The notes: generated by a model from the letters alone, not told the origin. DNA of 64,000 nucleotides from Russula earlei (GCA_025769875.1 JAGFNK010000050.1:62001-126000), one strand, 5' to 3'; positions 48,736-61,037 are shown, numbered from the stretch's first letter. Numbers and translations are program-made.

Positions 48736-50506
48736 ATGCGACTCGATGCCTTACCCCTCTCGTTGGTCCTGAGTCTACTCATCCGAGTCTCTGTCGATCA
48801 TGCACTGGCCGCCCCTTCGTGGCTTGGCCAACCCTCGTCTCTCCCGAGCCGTGGGCTGCATATTCCACTCCTCCGTCGTGCGGTGGCACGCCGTGATGAT
48901 GACGAGTTGGGAAGATGGGCCAAGCAGCAGAAGCAGTACGTGGAAGCCAAATACGGTCGGCCCGGGAGCACGACCTCGAAACGCTCCACGGGCTATAACC
49001 TGTGCGCACGGTGTCCTTTTCTTTGCTTGTGACGTATGTTTTTTAACTGCTGCCATCCAGGCTTGTGAACCAAGGTCTTGACTCGAGGTACGTTCAATTC
49101 GGTCACGCCCCAATGCCCCAAGGCCATCGAGCATGCGCTGACCGTGGCTGTGTGCATAGCTACTACGGCTCATTGGCTGTCGGAACCCCTGCCGTCGCAT
49201 ACAACGTCATCCTTGACACCGGTTCGGCAGACTTCTGGCTTATCGACTCGACTTGCACGCAAAACTGCGACGGCCTTCCCGTTTTCAATCCATCCTCCTC
49301 GTCCACGTTTACCAATGGCAGCAAGGCATTCTCGATTACTTACGGTAGTGGTCAAGCCACCGGTACACTTGCAACGGATGTCGTCCAAATGGCCGGTTTC
49401 GAGGTCAACAACCAGGTCTTTGGTATGTTCTTTGCCCCCAAAACCGCCGGTCGAAGAGACAGACTTCTGACGGTAATCCCTTTAGCCTTATGCAGCCAGA
49501 TCTCCAGCGGTTTGTTGGCATCACCGGTATCTGGACTCATGGGCCTTGGCTGGCAATCACTATCGTCGTCAGGTGCTACTCCATTCTGGCAGTCCTTATA
49601 CGAGGGCAACGTCTGGGATGAGCCGGTCATGGCCTTCTATCTCACGCGCTTCCTGAACGAGTCTAATGTGAACGCCGAGGAACCCGGAGGGGTTTTCACC
49701 ATGGGTTCGTCATTAGTGCTACGCCGCAAAATTCCCTGAACTTAATCATGTGTCCATGATGGCAGGCACGACCAATACCTCTCTATATACCGGTCAGATC
49801 GACTATCAATCGGTTCCTTCGGGCTCTGTCAATTATTGGACTCTCCCCCTCACGAATCTGAGTGTGGGTTCATCGTCAGTAACACTCCCATCGGGCTCGT
49901 CCTCGTACGCAGCAATCGACACGGGAACAACGCTTATCGGCGGTCCTGCCACCCAAGTCGCTGCCCTATATGCTCTGATTCCCGGTTCTTCCCCGGGTAC
50001 GGGCAATTACGAAGGGTACTATACCTTCCGTACGTTGCCATATTCCCTCTCGCTGCACCGTGCTGACAAGGCTGTCTACGTCAGCCTGCTCTACGACGAT
50101 CGACGTCACGCTCTCTTTCGGCGGTAAAACGTGGTCCATCTCTCAGGATGACTTCAAAATGGCCCAACTCTCCGGCAGCCAGTGCTTGGGGGCCGTCTTC
50201 GCGTACTCCGGACTCGGCAACGGCGACGGCCCCGCATGGATCGTCGGAGATACGTTCCTCAAGAACGTCTACACCGTCTTCCGCGCGAACCCGCCTTCCG
50301 TCGGCTTTGCCACGCTCGCTGCAGACGCGCAAAGCTCCGTCGCGCGCCTTGGCGTGCCAACAGCGACGATCGGAGCCGTGAGCGCGAGCGTCACGGGCTC
50401 TGGAACGGGACGCACGCTTCAGAACGCCGCGCTCCCTCACGCGATCCCCCGCTTCGCCGCACTTCTGTTGTGCGCGCTGAGCGCCTCCTCCTTCTACCTT
50501 TTATAG
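48736..50506 (+). CDS. Secreted pepsin-type aspartic protease, probably GPI-anchored (family A1)
   Basis: ATG 48736 opens a signal peptide (MRLDALPLSLVLSLLIRVSV), then a propeptide of about 70 residues with RR/KR sites. The mature enzyme follows over short introns: SYYGSLAVGTPAVAYNVILD + TGSADFWL (first catalytic Asp, DTG), FNPSSSSTFTNGSKAFSITY + GSGQATG (flap Tyr), VSGLMGLGWQSLSSSG, GVFTMG|TTNTSLYTGQIDYQSV, then SYAAIDTGTTLIGGP (second catalytic Asp), and PAWIVGDTFLKNVYTVF. The C-terminus has a Ser/Thr-rich stretch and ends in a hydrophobic tail (FAALLLCALSASSFYLL) preceded by small residues, the sign of GPI anchoring. All active-site motifs are intact. One intron (about 49022-49065) and one at 49110-49160 near the N-terminal lobe are approximate. 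Confidence 0.9.
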
Positions 50507-51407
50507 ACCTCTCTCTGTGGACTCTGGACTGGGTGGATGGACGAACGGACGATTGCTTCGAGTCGTTGTCATGAATCTACTGTACTGTATAATAACGTGC
50601 CGGTGGCCAGCGCCCCGGCAATTTGTCATTATGTTATCTTTCTCCGCGTAACAGCTGCGTCGTGCGACCGACAGGACGTCGGCATATAGAGTGGGGTGTA
50701 TTACAATAGACTGGATACGAACGACGTTATTGTCGACCACCAGTGACGGGCAGCAGCTGATTTCGGAAACGCGACCTGGTGCGGAATCGGTTGCAAATTT
50801 GAAAGATGTTTAGCAATCGCGTTTAGCGATTGAATTGGGCTCACGACGTTATCCCATCCCTGAGAGGACAAGGCAGCTGGCAGAAAGGGCGAATATTTGT
50901 ACAAAGTTCGAATGGCTGTACTGGATATTTTCAATTCGTCGCGTCTCAATCATGATCGACCCGGACGCGTTGCCGATGACATGCAACAAAAGCCCTTGAA
51001 GGGCATCGTCTTCCCCTGAGTGGCGAGTGGCGAATTCGTGGTTTTACAATACAATGTTGATGCACTCTATACGCGAGATCCGTACTCCGGTGTTCGTTTC
51101 ACTGCAGCAAGGTTCCGGCGTTTCCCCTTCCCCCCCCCCCCTAAAACGTCGCAGCCACGCAACGTTCCCTCAGGTGTTTGCAAAAACGGCAAGCATGTTA
51201 AAACCCCATTCGCCAAGAGCCCAAGCGATCGGACCCGGGACAAGAACAGTCTCACAAAGTCGTCCCTCCCTGAGCACTGGCAGGGAAGTTCGCTTGCTCC
51301 GTCACCATGTGGTACCAGCAGCTCGCCGATGGTTACTGTTCCCACCCGTTCCGGATCACGCCTCCAGAGCAGTACGGTGGTGGCGCCCACGGCCGCGCCT
51401 CTCCGCC
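50507..51407. other. Intergenic between convergent genes
   Basis: 900 bp between the protease and methyltransferase stops. Short frames only. A C12 tract sits at 51130-51141. Nothing else recognised. Confidence 0.4.
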
Positions 51408-53038
51408 TCACCTCCTTCTCCCCAACCAAATCTCGACGGGGAGCCCGCCCCCGCCGGCGTGCTTCCCGACGCACTCGAGCATGACCCCTGTCTCGCGCGC
51501 CATCATCTCCCATACCTGCCGCTCGGCGGGATCGCGTTCCTTGTACGCCAGCAGCACGAGCGGTTCGCGCTCGTCCTTTCGCGCTCCGCGATCGGGTCCG
51601 TCCGAGTCCTCCTCTGCCGAGGTGGTACTTGCAGCACGACCGCCGTCACGGCGATGATGAGCGCTCAGCGCGAGGAGAGAAGAGAGCGTCCGGAGGAGGG
51701 CGGGGAAGGAAGACGTGTTGTACGTCACGTCTGCCATTCTGTCGGACCAGAGAGGCACATGGCAGATCGCATGTCATGGACAAATGAGCACAGACACCGG
51801 ATAATCTACACAAGAGCGTCGTGCTCTTGCATCGAGACTTACACGACAATGTCAAAGCCGCCGTGATCACGGAAATTGCGGACCGTCAAGGGGAGCTCCT
51901 CGTCCCAGTCGAGGGGGAGCCCAGTCGGAGGGCAGTGGGGATAGAGCATGACATTTGTGCGTATGTTGTGGGACATAAGCTCCATCGAGGACGCTACGAA
52001 AGGCGGGGTGCGGAGAGTCAGACGGCGGGCTAGTCTCGAAGGATCCAGAAAAACTCGCGAAGATCTGTGGACAGTATGCTGCAAGGCTCATCGGGGGGCA
52101 CAGAGGAGGCAAGATTGGCTGAGCGCAAGGCCGCAAGGACTAGCGAGACGATCCCGGTTCCGGCACCTAACATGCAATCGCACAGTACACCATCGGGGGG
52201 CTAAAGTCAGCCTGTTGCGTTGTGAAAGGGGCGAATGCGGGGAGACGTTACAGTACCCAATTCGATAATGTGACATCCCTGGCGTCCCGAAAATAACCTC
52301 TCCTTGAGCTCATGAACGATGGTAGGCTGCGACAACGATGCCGCTAGCCCAGACACGTCCAAGGCCGAAAGGCGAACGAGCCACGCGCTCAGGCCGATTC
52401 CGCTATCCCACAGTTTCTGTGCGGCGAGAGCTCGTCAGTCCCCGCTCCCACCCGTCGTACAAAAAGGAGAGAAAGAGCTAGCAGGCATATATCGTTACCT
52501 TGTCAAGGTCAAACGAGACAGCTTCTTTGATCTGCATCAAAGGTGCGGTGGCATCCCTTCCAAACAGGCGAAAAGGGCGTGTTATTGCCTCTTGCTTACC
52601 AGTGAGAGGGGAAGGCATATTGGCCGCCGCCGCACCATGACCTCGCTGAGGACATATTCGTATGGGAAGTGAATAAACTGGAAGTGGAACTCTGCCGATC
52701 TCAGGATCGCTTAAGTCGATGACGGAAGAAGCGACATCTGGCATCGTAGACAGAACGAGAGTACAATCGATCCCGGAGGCTCCAACGACGCTTTTCGACG
52801 GTGGCGGAATCTGCATGGGCTTATACGCGTTCTCCCGGCGCCAAGTGGTCAGTTTTGTGGGCTCTGAGAGCTTTGTGAGGTTCTGAGTTGTGCCCGAGAT
52901 CCACCAGTAAAAGATGTCCACGTTGGAGGGAAAGGGATCTGTGCGGAGGTCATTGGACACTTGAGGGGTGAATACAACCGACGAGGATTGCGAACTCGAA
53001 TGCGGGGGTGTTCGCAAGAAGGACAAGTAGAAGAACAT
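51408..53038 (-). CDS. METTL21-like class I methyltransferase (protein-lysine type)
   Basis: A SAM-dependent methyltransferase of the METTL21/EFM group that methylates lysines on chaperones, elongation factors or ribosomal proteins. ATG 53038: MFFYLSFLRTPPHSSSQSSS, then NDLRTDPFPSNVDIFYWW in a fungal-type N-terminal extension. Core: QKLWDSGIGLSAWLVRLSAL, KERLFSGRQGCHIIELG, across an intron AGTGIVSLVLAALRS (SAM loop E-L-G-A-G-T-G), ILSTDL, MELMSHNIRTN, FDIVVMADVTYNTSSFPALL (the D-x-T-Y type motif after strand 4), LVLLAYKERDPAERQVWEMM and HAGGGGLPVEIWLG. The introns joined keep phase. Substrate cannot be read from sequence. 51 bp separate its start from the stop of the rhomboid gene upstream on the same strand. 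Confidence 0.82.
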
Positions 53039-53089
53039 CTCACCCAGGCGGATATCGGCCCGGGAGAGGACATATATATCAAAAAATAA

Positions 53090-54760
53090 TTATTTGAGTG
53101 CGTGCACACGCATGGCATCCCACGAGCGCATCCCATACATATAGTACAGCGCCCCAAATGCTGCACCTCCCAGATGCGCATAATGATCAAAAAGCCTACC
53201 GATCACGCGAATACAGGTAGCATCGTCAGCACGGTCAACGAACAATTGGGCGAAAGCCTACCTCCATCCTCGTAGGATGCCTATACAGTCAAGTAAGATC
53301 AGACCACCAACCCCGTACTGAATCGGAAAAGAAGGTGTGGGAGGGAACACCAACGACACCTCAGCCTCGGGAAAGGCGAGCGTGGAAACGATGACAGTGC
53401 TGTAAATCGCGCCGGACGCGCCAACCGAGGGTAAAATGGTGGGCGTGGCCGCGGCAGCATCTGTGGCATGTCGCGCGCTTGACTTGGCAGCAGAAGAAAG
53501 ACTTGAAGAAATTTTATCGATCACTCCAGGAGACCCTGTTTTGTCGGATTGAACCAGCTTGGAGACCAATCGAGGATAAACAAGGCGTGCGGTAACGAGG
53601 TGTGAGACGAGTGAGGAAAATAGACCAGCTGCGGAATTGATATCACGGTCAGGGACGGCGAATCAGGGACAGGCAATACCCACACGAGAGGTAGAGCGCA
53701 ATAATGTGGTAGCTTGCGGTGGACTCTCTCAGGTGAGATGGGGCATGTAATTGTTCGCGGGTCATCCAAGTGGATGTGGCCGATGCTGAGGATCATTCAA
53801 TGTCAAGGTGACCTCAGGAGGATAAAGTAGACATACCAAAACTTGTGAGTGCCATGCAATTGCAGAGCAGATGAAAAAAAGACGAGTGACTACCCAGACA
53901 GACGGTCACACCAACACAGTGAGAGGGGTCGGAGAAACTCACCTGAACAAGGACGTAAACATGGTATACGTTTTTCCGCTGAGTGGTTGGTGGGCAAAGT
54001 GGGACATCATGAAGGGTCTAAGAACGGGTATCTGCCATGCTACCCATATTCCTACATTTATCGCGGCGATGCCATAGCCAGCTCGTCGACCCTCGGATGC
54101 GTTGAGGTACATTTCAGCTAATCGCGCGTACGAGTGCAAGATGACACTCTTCGCAACGATGGGAGCATCCGCGAGAGTCTCTGTCAGCACCGTCAATTTC
54201 CCTTGAAATTTCTGCAGGTCGGTCAGTCGGTGGGGTAATAATTTGGGAGGGTTTGTAAGAATAGGAAAAGTAAGAAAAGGATAGGACCACCGGACCTTCA
54301 GAAGGACCTGGGCTTGTGCGAATCGCATGTCGCCTGTAGTTGGAGCAATCGTGCTCCAGCGCTTCTGACTGGTGAGATAGCTTTCCCAGAAGTTCGTCTC
54401 GATGTTAGTGTTGTGGGCGGCGACAGCATAGACGAGCGCAGAAGCACCAAACACGAACTGCGGAAAGACAGATCGATCAAAGGGGGGCAGACAGAGCTTG
54501 CGAGTCTCCATCCGACGTACTAAGATGTGTTTCCCTACCTCTGGATGCCTGACGGCGTCCGCGAAACGTGGTACAGGGCTGCTCCTGGCAACTTGCTCGC
54601 GAAACGAAGGAAAACCCCCCGACTGTACATGTGCATGGCGCAAGCGCGGCGGTACAGATAGATCTCGAGGAAAACGTGACCTGAGCGATAACGAAAAAGG
54701 GCGCCGTGCAGAGTTGGGGAGATGATGAAGAAAGGTACGAGAACAGGGGAGGCAACTCAT
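53090..54760 (-). CDS. PCP1: Mitochondrial rhomboid protease (Pcp1/PARL-like)
   Basis: An intramembrane serine protease of the inner mitochondrial membrane that cleaves dynamin-like Mgm1 and PINK1-type substrates. The N-terminus from ATG 54760 (MSCLPCSRTFLHHLPNSARR, then RPFSLSLRSRF) is Arg/Ser-rich and lacks acids, as a mitochondrial presequence. Membrane segments: PQFVFGASALVYAVAA, GYGIAAINVGIWVAWQI, the loop PVLRPFMMSHFAHQPLSGKT with MFTSLF, and then LPSVGASGAIYSTVIVS (catalytic Ser in GASG), IQYGVGGLILLDCIGIL and, across an intron, LFDHYAHLGGAAFGALYYMY (catalytic His in DHYAHLGG). Start chosen at the first in-frame ATG. Stop 53090-53092. Several introns between 53570 and 53950 are approximate. 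Confidence 0.88.
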
Positions 54761-54819
54761 CAGACTTGGGGCTCGGTGAACGCGAACGCGCTGCGAACTG
54801 GGGGGCTGTATTACATAAT

Positions 54820-56333
54820 CTACTCGAGTCCCAGCCACTCATCCTCCTCGTCCAGTGCCGTATCAGACTCCCGCTTCCTTTTTTCACCTCTTTCAGGTGT
54901 AGATCGTTCTTGATGGCTCATCTCGCCATCCGCGAGGGTTACACAAGTCAGCCGGCTGCCTTTTGAGTCGTACATTGCTACAGGCGGTATCTCCGGAATG
55001 TCGGTCGCTTCTTTTGGAATCGGAGGGGGTAGGAGGGACAAGTCGTAAACATTGACTGTCCCATCTGAGGACACTGTGCTCAGAATCGTCGTAGAATCCT
55101 GCAGGGTCGATGGAAGAGCTATTCTTATCGTATCGATTGCTTTGACCCTGGGTGACATCTGAGCATGAAAGTATCAGAGACGGCCGACAACGCACCGATT
55201 CCTGTGTCCGACGAGGTGCGCGATGGGACGAAGGATGATGTCAGCGTCTGAGGCCACCTCGTAGACAGTTGTGGTTTTGCTTTCAGCGGCAACGAGAAGA
55301 ACCTCGCCACTTCCACTGACTCTCTGAACGAACTTGACGTCATGTATGCGAGACGTGTGCTCCAGGGTATATAATATTGTCAGTTCCTGATGCGGAGTGA
55401 GACAGGAGTGAGCAGAAGGTGTCACGATATCTCACAGTCGAATAGACGTAGATGCTTTTTTGGTTCTGAACGATCAACAAAGACCCAGTGGTCGACCACC
55501 GCACCAGTTCACCTTCTGAAGCAAAATGTTAATATTGTATGGCAACGTCTCTGGGCCTTACCAAAACCAAGTTTCATACTCGCCGCCCTCCGCCCACGCA
55601 TGAGGTCCCACATGTACAATGTGCGATCCTTCCCGACGCTTAGCACAACCTTCCCCGATGGGTGCACGGATACCGAATTCACTCGTCCTTTGTGGCCCTT
55701 CAGCGACCGAAGCAGTACCCAGTCACGAGCACGAAAGACGCAAAGCGTTCCATCTTCGGACGCTGAGATGAGGTGCGAGCGTGAAGGAAAGGTGAGATGA
55801 GTGATGGAGCCTACAAAGCCGTCCATTCAGGTTCGGTTGGAACGCAGGACGGGAAAGAATGTTAGACCTTCGTGTTGCATGAGTCCACCGACTTCCTTCC
55901 GTCGCCTGAGATTCCAGATCTTGATTATCTCGTCTTGGCTCCCTGTTGCGAGCCATTTACCACCCTGCGGTGACGCAGCGACAGATTTGATATACGAGAC
56001 ATGGGCTGGAAAAATAAACATCGGCTTCAAACTCCATTCGAGATCCGAGGATGCACTTGAGGAAACCGATACTGTCCCATGAAGGCCATATAGGAGGCGC
56101 TCGTAGGAACCGACGATAATTTTGAAGGAGGATGGGAGTGAAGACTCCCTGCTCGAATTCAGGCTTGTGTCGGCAAGTGTGTCCGCTGAGGCGGCGACCT
56201 CGCGTTTGCTGCTTTTTGACGGAACATTCCGGAATTTAGTAGGGGCAGATATGTCCTGTTTCTCTCTATGCTTTGATATCTTAACCCGTCGTTCTGTTGT
56301 CTTTGCGGATTTTTGAGTAGTGGATGAGGACAT
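54820..56333 (-). CDS. MAK11: WD40 protein Mak11 / PAK1IP1 (60S ribosome biogenesis)
   Basis: Mak11/PAK1IP1 is a nucleolar WD40 protein needed for 60S subunit assembly. From ATG 56333: MSSSTTQKSAKTTERRVKIS basic leader, FKIIVGSYERLLYGLHG (the Mak11 opening blade), AHVSYIKSVAASPQGGKWLA + TGSQDEIIKIWNLRRRKEVG (WD repeat), then GSITHLTFPSRSHLISASED + GTLCVF, HKGRVNSVSVHPSGKVVLSV + GKDRTLYMWDLMRGRRA, GELVRWSTTGSLLIVQNQKS and ILSTVSSDGTVNVYDLSLLP. The C-terminus is basic/acidic (RGEKRKRESDTALDEEDEW). Four to five introns. The GLxGRVNSVxVHPSGK and MWDLMxGRxA strings are diagnostic of this family. Stop 54820-54822, 59 bp before the rhomboid start. Confidence 0.9.
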
Positions 56334-56565
56334 AAGTGAATAAAGGACCCAGAATCAGGGTTAGGGCTGAAAATGCACCGTTGGTTCAATGGGGGGGGGG
56401 GCTGAGGAGCTTTCCAGTTGTGTCTTGTACAACAGTACATCGTATGTACCTATTAATGTGACTGGCCCTTGTTGAGGAGCGACGGGTGAGATTAGATGCT
56501 ACCAGTGGTCGACTGCGACCAGGAGGGACGCGCGGGTACCATCGATCCCACCCACACGTGAAGCC
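56334..56565. promoter_or_regulatory. Divergent promoter between MAK11 and GatA genes
   Basis: 232 bp between start codons of two divergent housekeeping genes. It contains an uninterrupted run of 11 G (56391-56401). No TATA box was obvious on either strand. Confidence 0.5.
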
Positions 56566-58533
56566 ATGCGACGATGTCTCCGACAACAAAGAAAAACGCT
56601 TGGCTCTCGTAAACTATCCTCTCGCCCTCCTTCATGGCGCCACGTCGTCGAAATGAAAAACTCTAGCGTGAATGCTCTCACATACCTCGCTCCAGACGGC
56701 GCGGGTACCCCCCCAGAGGGTCCATTGAACGGCATGACGGTAGCCGTCAAGGACAACATATGCACGAAGAGCATGCCGACGACGTGCTCTTCTGCCATGC
56801 TTCGAGGTACGTTCATGCGCTCAGAGCTCGAGTGCGCGTCTGTCGACCGTCGACCCCCTACCAACTCTGCGCGCATCAGACTTCCGATCTCCCTTCGACG
56901 CGACCGTCGTCCAACTGCTGAACGACTCGGGTGCAACGATCATAGGCAAGGCGAACTGCGACGAGTTCGGCATGGGGTGCGTGCGTCCTTCCCTCCTTGG
57001 GGTTCCACGTCTCGCGCTTCAACTTACAGCCCCTTAGCTCTCTGAACGTCCATTCCATCCACGGACCGGTCGTCAACCCACACCAACACCCATCCAGCGC
57101 CCTGGATTGGCCTGTGCGCGAGCGCCGCTCGGCCGGAGGCAGCTCTGGTGGGAGCGCGGCGGCAGTCGCTGCGGGCATGTGTTCTGCGTAAGCGGCGCTT
57201 TCAGTTCGGGGTTTCGCTCAAGCCTCTACTTTCTGCTTTCCGCACACAGGGCCCTCGCAACTGATACGGGTGGATCTGTTAGGCTACCGGCCTCATACTG
57301 CGGTGTCGTCGGACTCAAACCTTCTTATGGGCTGATAAGCAGGCGCGTATCCTCATCTCAATGATGGGGGTTGACCAAGAGGGTATTTACGACCATTTGC
57401 AAAGATGGGGCGTGGTATCATTCGCGGACAGCCTTGACTGCGTGGGGATCATCGGCAAGGACGTTATTTCCGCTTCTCAGGTTTTGGGTTAGCCCTTTCT
57501 TCTGCTACCCTGTCTCAGCGTTTCCATTGATCCGGGATCAAGACGTCCTCTCTGTGTTTGACGAGAGAGACCCCACCGCAGCTCGGCCGTTGACGCGCGA
57601 AAGAGCTCAGGAGTTATGCTCGGAGCACATGGCTGAATGGGCGTCGTTGCCTTCAGGTGACTTCACGAAACTTCGCATCGGAATCCCCCAAGTGTGTTCG
57701 CAGGCACATGTCTCCATTCGACCCACTTATCTCATCCGGCGGGCGTAGGAATACTTTCCGGTCTCGCTCGACAGTTCCATCGTATCTCCCTTTCGCCGCG
57801 TGGTTCGCGCTCTCAAGGACCGTGGTGCGACCGTGCTCCCTGTTTCCCTCCCGAATACCAGCTACGCCCTGAGCGCGTACTACGTCATTGCCAGCGCAGA
57901 GGCGAGCAGTAACCTCGCACGCTACGACGGTGTCCAATATGGCTTGCGCGTCCCCTTACCGCCCGACTCTGTCACCAAGTCACCAGGGGAAGCGTATTCG
58001 CATTCTCGCACCGCCGGCTTCGGCGCAGAGGTGAAGAGACGTATTCTATTGGGGACGTACGCCCTCACGGCCGAGTACGTCTCGCTCTCGTCGTGTTTGG
58101 TTCTCCTTGGATGTGTCCATTGACCGTGTTTCGCAGCGCGTTCGATAACTACTTTTTGCAAGCGCAGCGCTTACGCCAGTGCATCCGCGACGACTTTATG
58201 CGCGTCTTCCGCGTGCCGAACCCCCTTGCGCGGTCAGCGACTCCTAATGTAGCTGGTGTTCATGTCCTTTTGCATCCGTCGGCCGTTCGCACCGCCCCAT
58301 TTTTAGATGAACAAGATGGACTGGATGCATATACGCAGGACGTTCTCACAGTGCCGGCATCGCTTGCGGGTCTCCCAGCCCTGAGCCTGCCCATGGCCGT
58401 TGATGCAGGGGGAGATGGCTGGCCACTAGGTGTGAGCGTTGTCGGGCAATGGGGATGTGAGAAGATGATCCTGACCGTCGGATCGACGATTGAGAATGCT
58501 GAACGAGGTACGGTAGTGACGTCGCCCGGTTAG
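56566..58533 (+). CDS. GATA: Mitochondrial glutamyl-tRNA(Gln) amidotransferase subunit A (GatA/Her2)
   Basis: The amidase subunit of the transamidosome that converts Glu-tRNA(Gln) to Gln-tRNA(Gln) in mitochondria. The start, [20 protein letters not shown], is Arg/Ser-rich as a presequence. Catalytic Ser-cisSer-Lys triad: Lys in [13 protein letters not shown], cis-Ser in [19 protein letters not shown], nucleophile Ser in [17 protein letters not shown]. Flanking strings [20 protein letters not shown] + [93 protein letters not shown] and [19 protein letters not shown] all fit GatA. At least seven introns. The last frame ends [11 protein letters not shown], where a different final exon is possible. 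About full family length. Confidence 0.92.
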
Positions 58534-58750
58534 GGAGTGAGATTATTTGATGTGCAAAATCAGGTATTAGGGACACATACTGGACAGAGCAGTGCGAAGA
58601 TAGCGCGTGAGTAGGGGTAATCAGCTAAGAATGCACAGTACAGTTGGAGATGCAAAAGGGATGATACTGGGAACATGAATGATAGGAAGTGGGTTGAAGC
58701 AATTCGAGGCTCACCTACTCTAAGCTCTAAAAATGAATAAGATAACATGG

Positions 58751-59965
58751 TCATCGGTTACTACCCCATCGAAGGAGACCTTCATAGATGGAGTACATAA
58801 CAGCAGCGTTTGGCACGACGCGCATGAGATGAGCGCTCAGGCCGCCGTATAATGATCGTGCGCCCTCTTCTGCAATGACAAGGCGGAGGGTTTGGACCAA
58901 GCCCGTATATTTTTTCCTGCCATTCACGAGTGGTTGTCGTAACCGTGTTCGGAGAACCTACAGGTAAGCCAGACATGTCAGTCCTCACATCGACCAAATA
59001 TTTTGGGTAGATGAGGACCGTACCTCGTGAGGATACGTGATGAGACTCGCGACGCACTTTGCCGTCCCGGCGGAGCCCAGCATGCCTGCCCATTCCTGCA
59101 GGCCGCCTGCTCCCTCTGTGCCGGATGTCAAACGCTTGAGGCGTTCATAGAGCACCCACTGGATCGTGCCCTCGGTGACGCCGAGATAGCTCGCGCTGAG
59201 GCCCTTGTAGAAGCCACGGATGCCCTCCTCGCATGCTATCTGCCTTATCGTCGACACGCTCCCACCAAATAAAGACGGGGGCGAGGAAGAGGCCGCTGCT
59301 GCAGCTGACGCCTTGTTCGAGGCGGAGAGCTGCATGCGAGTCTTGACAACCCAGATCGGATTCGTCGCTGTGCCGGTTACGACACCTGCGATGGCCGCCG
59401 CGCAGAGATGCACGTAAGAGTTTTCTTGTCCATTGTTGAATTCATTGGCAATGATTTGCTTCCCGTTGCCGTATGTGAAGAAGTTTATCGAGCGGGCGGG
59501 GATGACCCCGACAAGAGTGGGGACGAGACCCTTAAACAGTGCGCGGGGAGACTCGTCTCGGGCAATGTCTCTGCATTGTCACATATGTTTTGTTTGGGGG
59601 AGGAAATAGGTATAAGAACACGGTCATGGTTGGAGGAAAGGAATAATGGGACGCAACCGGATGATATGCATCGTCTCAACAAAGTGCCATAAGATCCCTC
59701 CCGGTCGTCGAACAAGCACAACACTGTCTCCCACGACGGCGCCCACGCCTGTGTGTTTGTGTCGAAACAAGTCCGATTGTAGCCGTGTCTTGACCACGTC
59801 GAATGGGCTCGTCACGAGCGCGCCGCACATGCCGCCAAGGCTGCGAGAGAAGATGGAGGGAATATTAGCAAGTTAGTTATAAGGGGGAAGATGTACGTAC
59901 CCTCCAGCAATAAAGTGCTGCCATGATTTTGCAGGCAGCCAGTTTGTTGTGGTGGGCGTGGACAT
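58751..59965 (-). CDS. Mitochondrial carrier, pyrimidine-nucleotide type (Rim2/SLC25A33-36-like)
   Basis: A six-helix inner-membrane carrier. ATG 59965: MSTPTTTNWLPAKSWQHFIA + GG, intron, LGGMCGALVTSPFDVVKTRL + QSDL; second repeat CAAAIAGVVTGTATNPIWVV + KTRMQLS; third repeat GSAGTAKCVASLITYPHEV followed across an intron by RTRLRQP. The three P-x-(D/E/W)-x-(V)-x-T-R signatures are therefore PFDVVKTRLQ, PIWVVKTRMQ and PHEVRTRLRQ. FYKGLSASYLGVTEGTIQWV + LYERLK is the string that points to the Rim2/SLC25A33/36 group, which exchanges pyrimidine nucleotides. An Ala/Ser-rich insert lies in the second repeat's loop. Ends EGLLRWGSNR, stop 58751-58753. Confidence 0.87.
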
Positions 59966-60067
59966 GAAAAGAGTACCCTCTGCTGTCGTAGTGAACAAGC
60001 GCTTGCTTGTATCCTTTTTTTTTTTTTCGCGCCCCTGTTCTGGCTGCCACGTCGGTCGGTGACTTGC

Positions 60068-61037
60068 ATGTTCGTTTTGTCCATACTCAAGGTCTGTTAT
60101 CCACCCTCCCTCAGGCGCATTGGCCCTCTCAATTTCTACAGGACAAGATTCCGATACACCCATCCCAATTTGGCCTTCCTCCAGAACAGGCCCTCATCAA
60201 CGAGCTGAACAAGAAGTACGCCAACCGCGTCCTTCACGATGTCGGCCTCTGCATTTGCGTATTCGACGTGGCGGAGGTAGGCGAGGGTAAGGTCAGGTAT
60301 GGGGACGGTTTCCTTTGGTACACAAGTGAGTCCCAAATGTCCGGCCATGTCCTCGTTCGACGCTTTTGATCCAATGTCATAGTCGTCTTCAGGTTGACCG
60401 TCTTCCGGCCATTCCCTTCTGAAGTGATCTTGGCCAAGGTCAAATCCTCGGACGAGGATGGCATACAAGGTACTTTTTTGCTGAAAAGTCGTTCGCACCA
60501 TCGCTCACGCGTGCTCGCTCGTAGTATCCGTCGGCTTTTTCGAAGACATGTGGATTCCGCTCGTTTACCTCCCCAATCCATGCGCATTGTACGCTTCTTT
60601 CACTTCTCTTTTCCCCCCATTCGTTTCAACTCTAAAACTCTCCACTTCCAACCACAGTGATCCCAACGAACGCGCATATTTCTGGCTTCCGGGCTCCGAG
60701 GCAACTTCAACTCACGAACTACTGGATTCTCCAGAGTCGGAGCGGCTGTACATCGACCAAGGCGAGATCGTGCGCGTACGAGTGGAGAGGGACGAATTTT
60801 GCGATGACGAGCCGGGTCCACCCAAAGCGACCGAGGGCGTCCTCATCAGTGGACAAGCCCGACGTCTACCATATACGGTGACTGTGAGTTCCCCTCCCAG
60901 TCATATCAAACTACCTACCCCGCGCGGCGTGAGCCAAGTACTCTTTGACACTGTCCCTTTAGTGTTCCATTGCTGAACAAGGGCTCGGACCCATAGCTTG
61001 GTGGAATTCTGTGGAGGCGACAATGGATGAAGACTGA
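60068..61037 (+). CDS. RPC25: DNA-directed RNA polymerase III subunit Rpc25 (RPC8)
   Basis: Stalk subunit of RNA polymerase III (Rpb7 paralogue), working with Rpc17 in initiation at tRNA and 5S genes. The start exon MFVLSILK was chosen because its donor (aag|gtctgt) joins in phase to DKIPIHPSQFGLPPEQALIN; then ELNKKYANRVLHDVGLCICV + FDV, GDGFLWYT, RLTVFRPFPSEVILAKVKSS, intron, VSVGFFEDMWIPLVYLPNPC, a DPNERAYFWLPG segment, IDQGEIVRVRVERDEFCDDE, LPYTVT, and after the last intron CSIAEQGLGPIAWW. GLCICVFD, VSxGFFxD and the final GLGxIxWW are characteristic. Stop 61035-61037. Start codon 102 bp from that of the divergent carrier gene. Confidence 0.92.
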
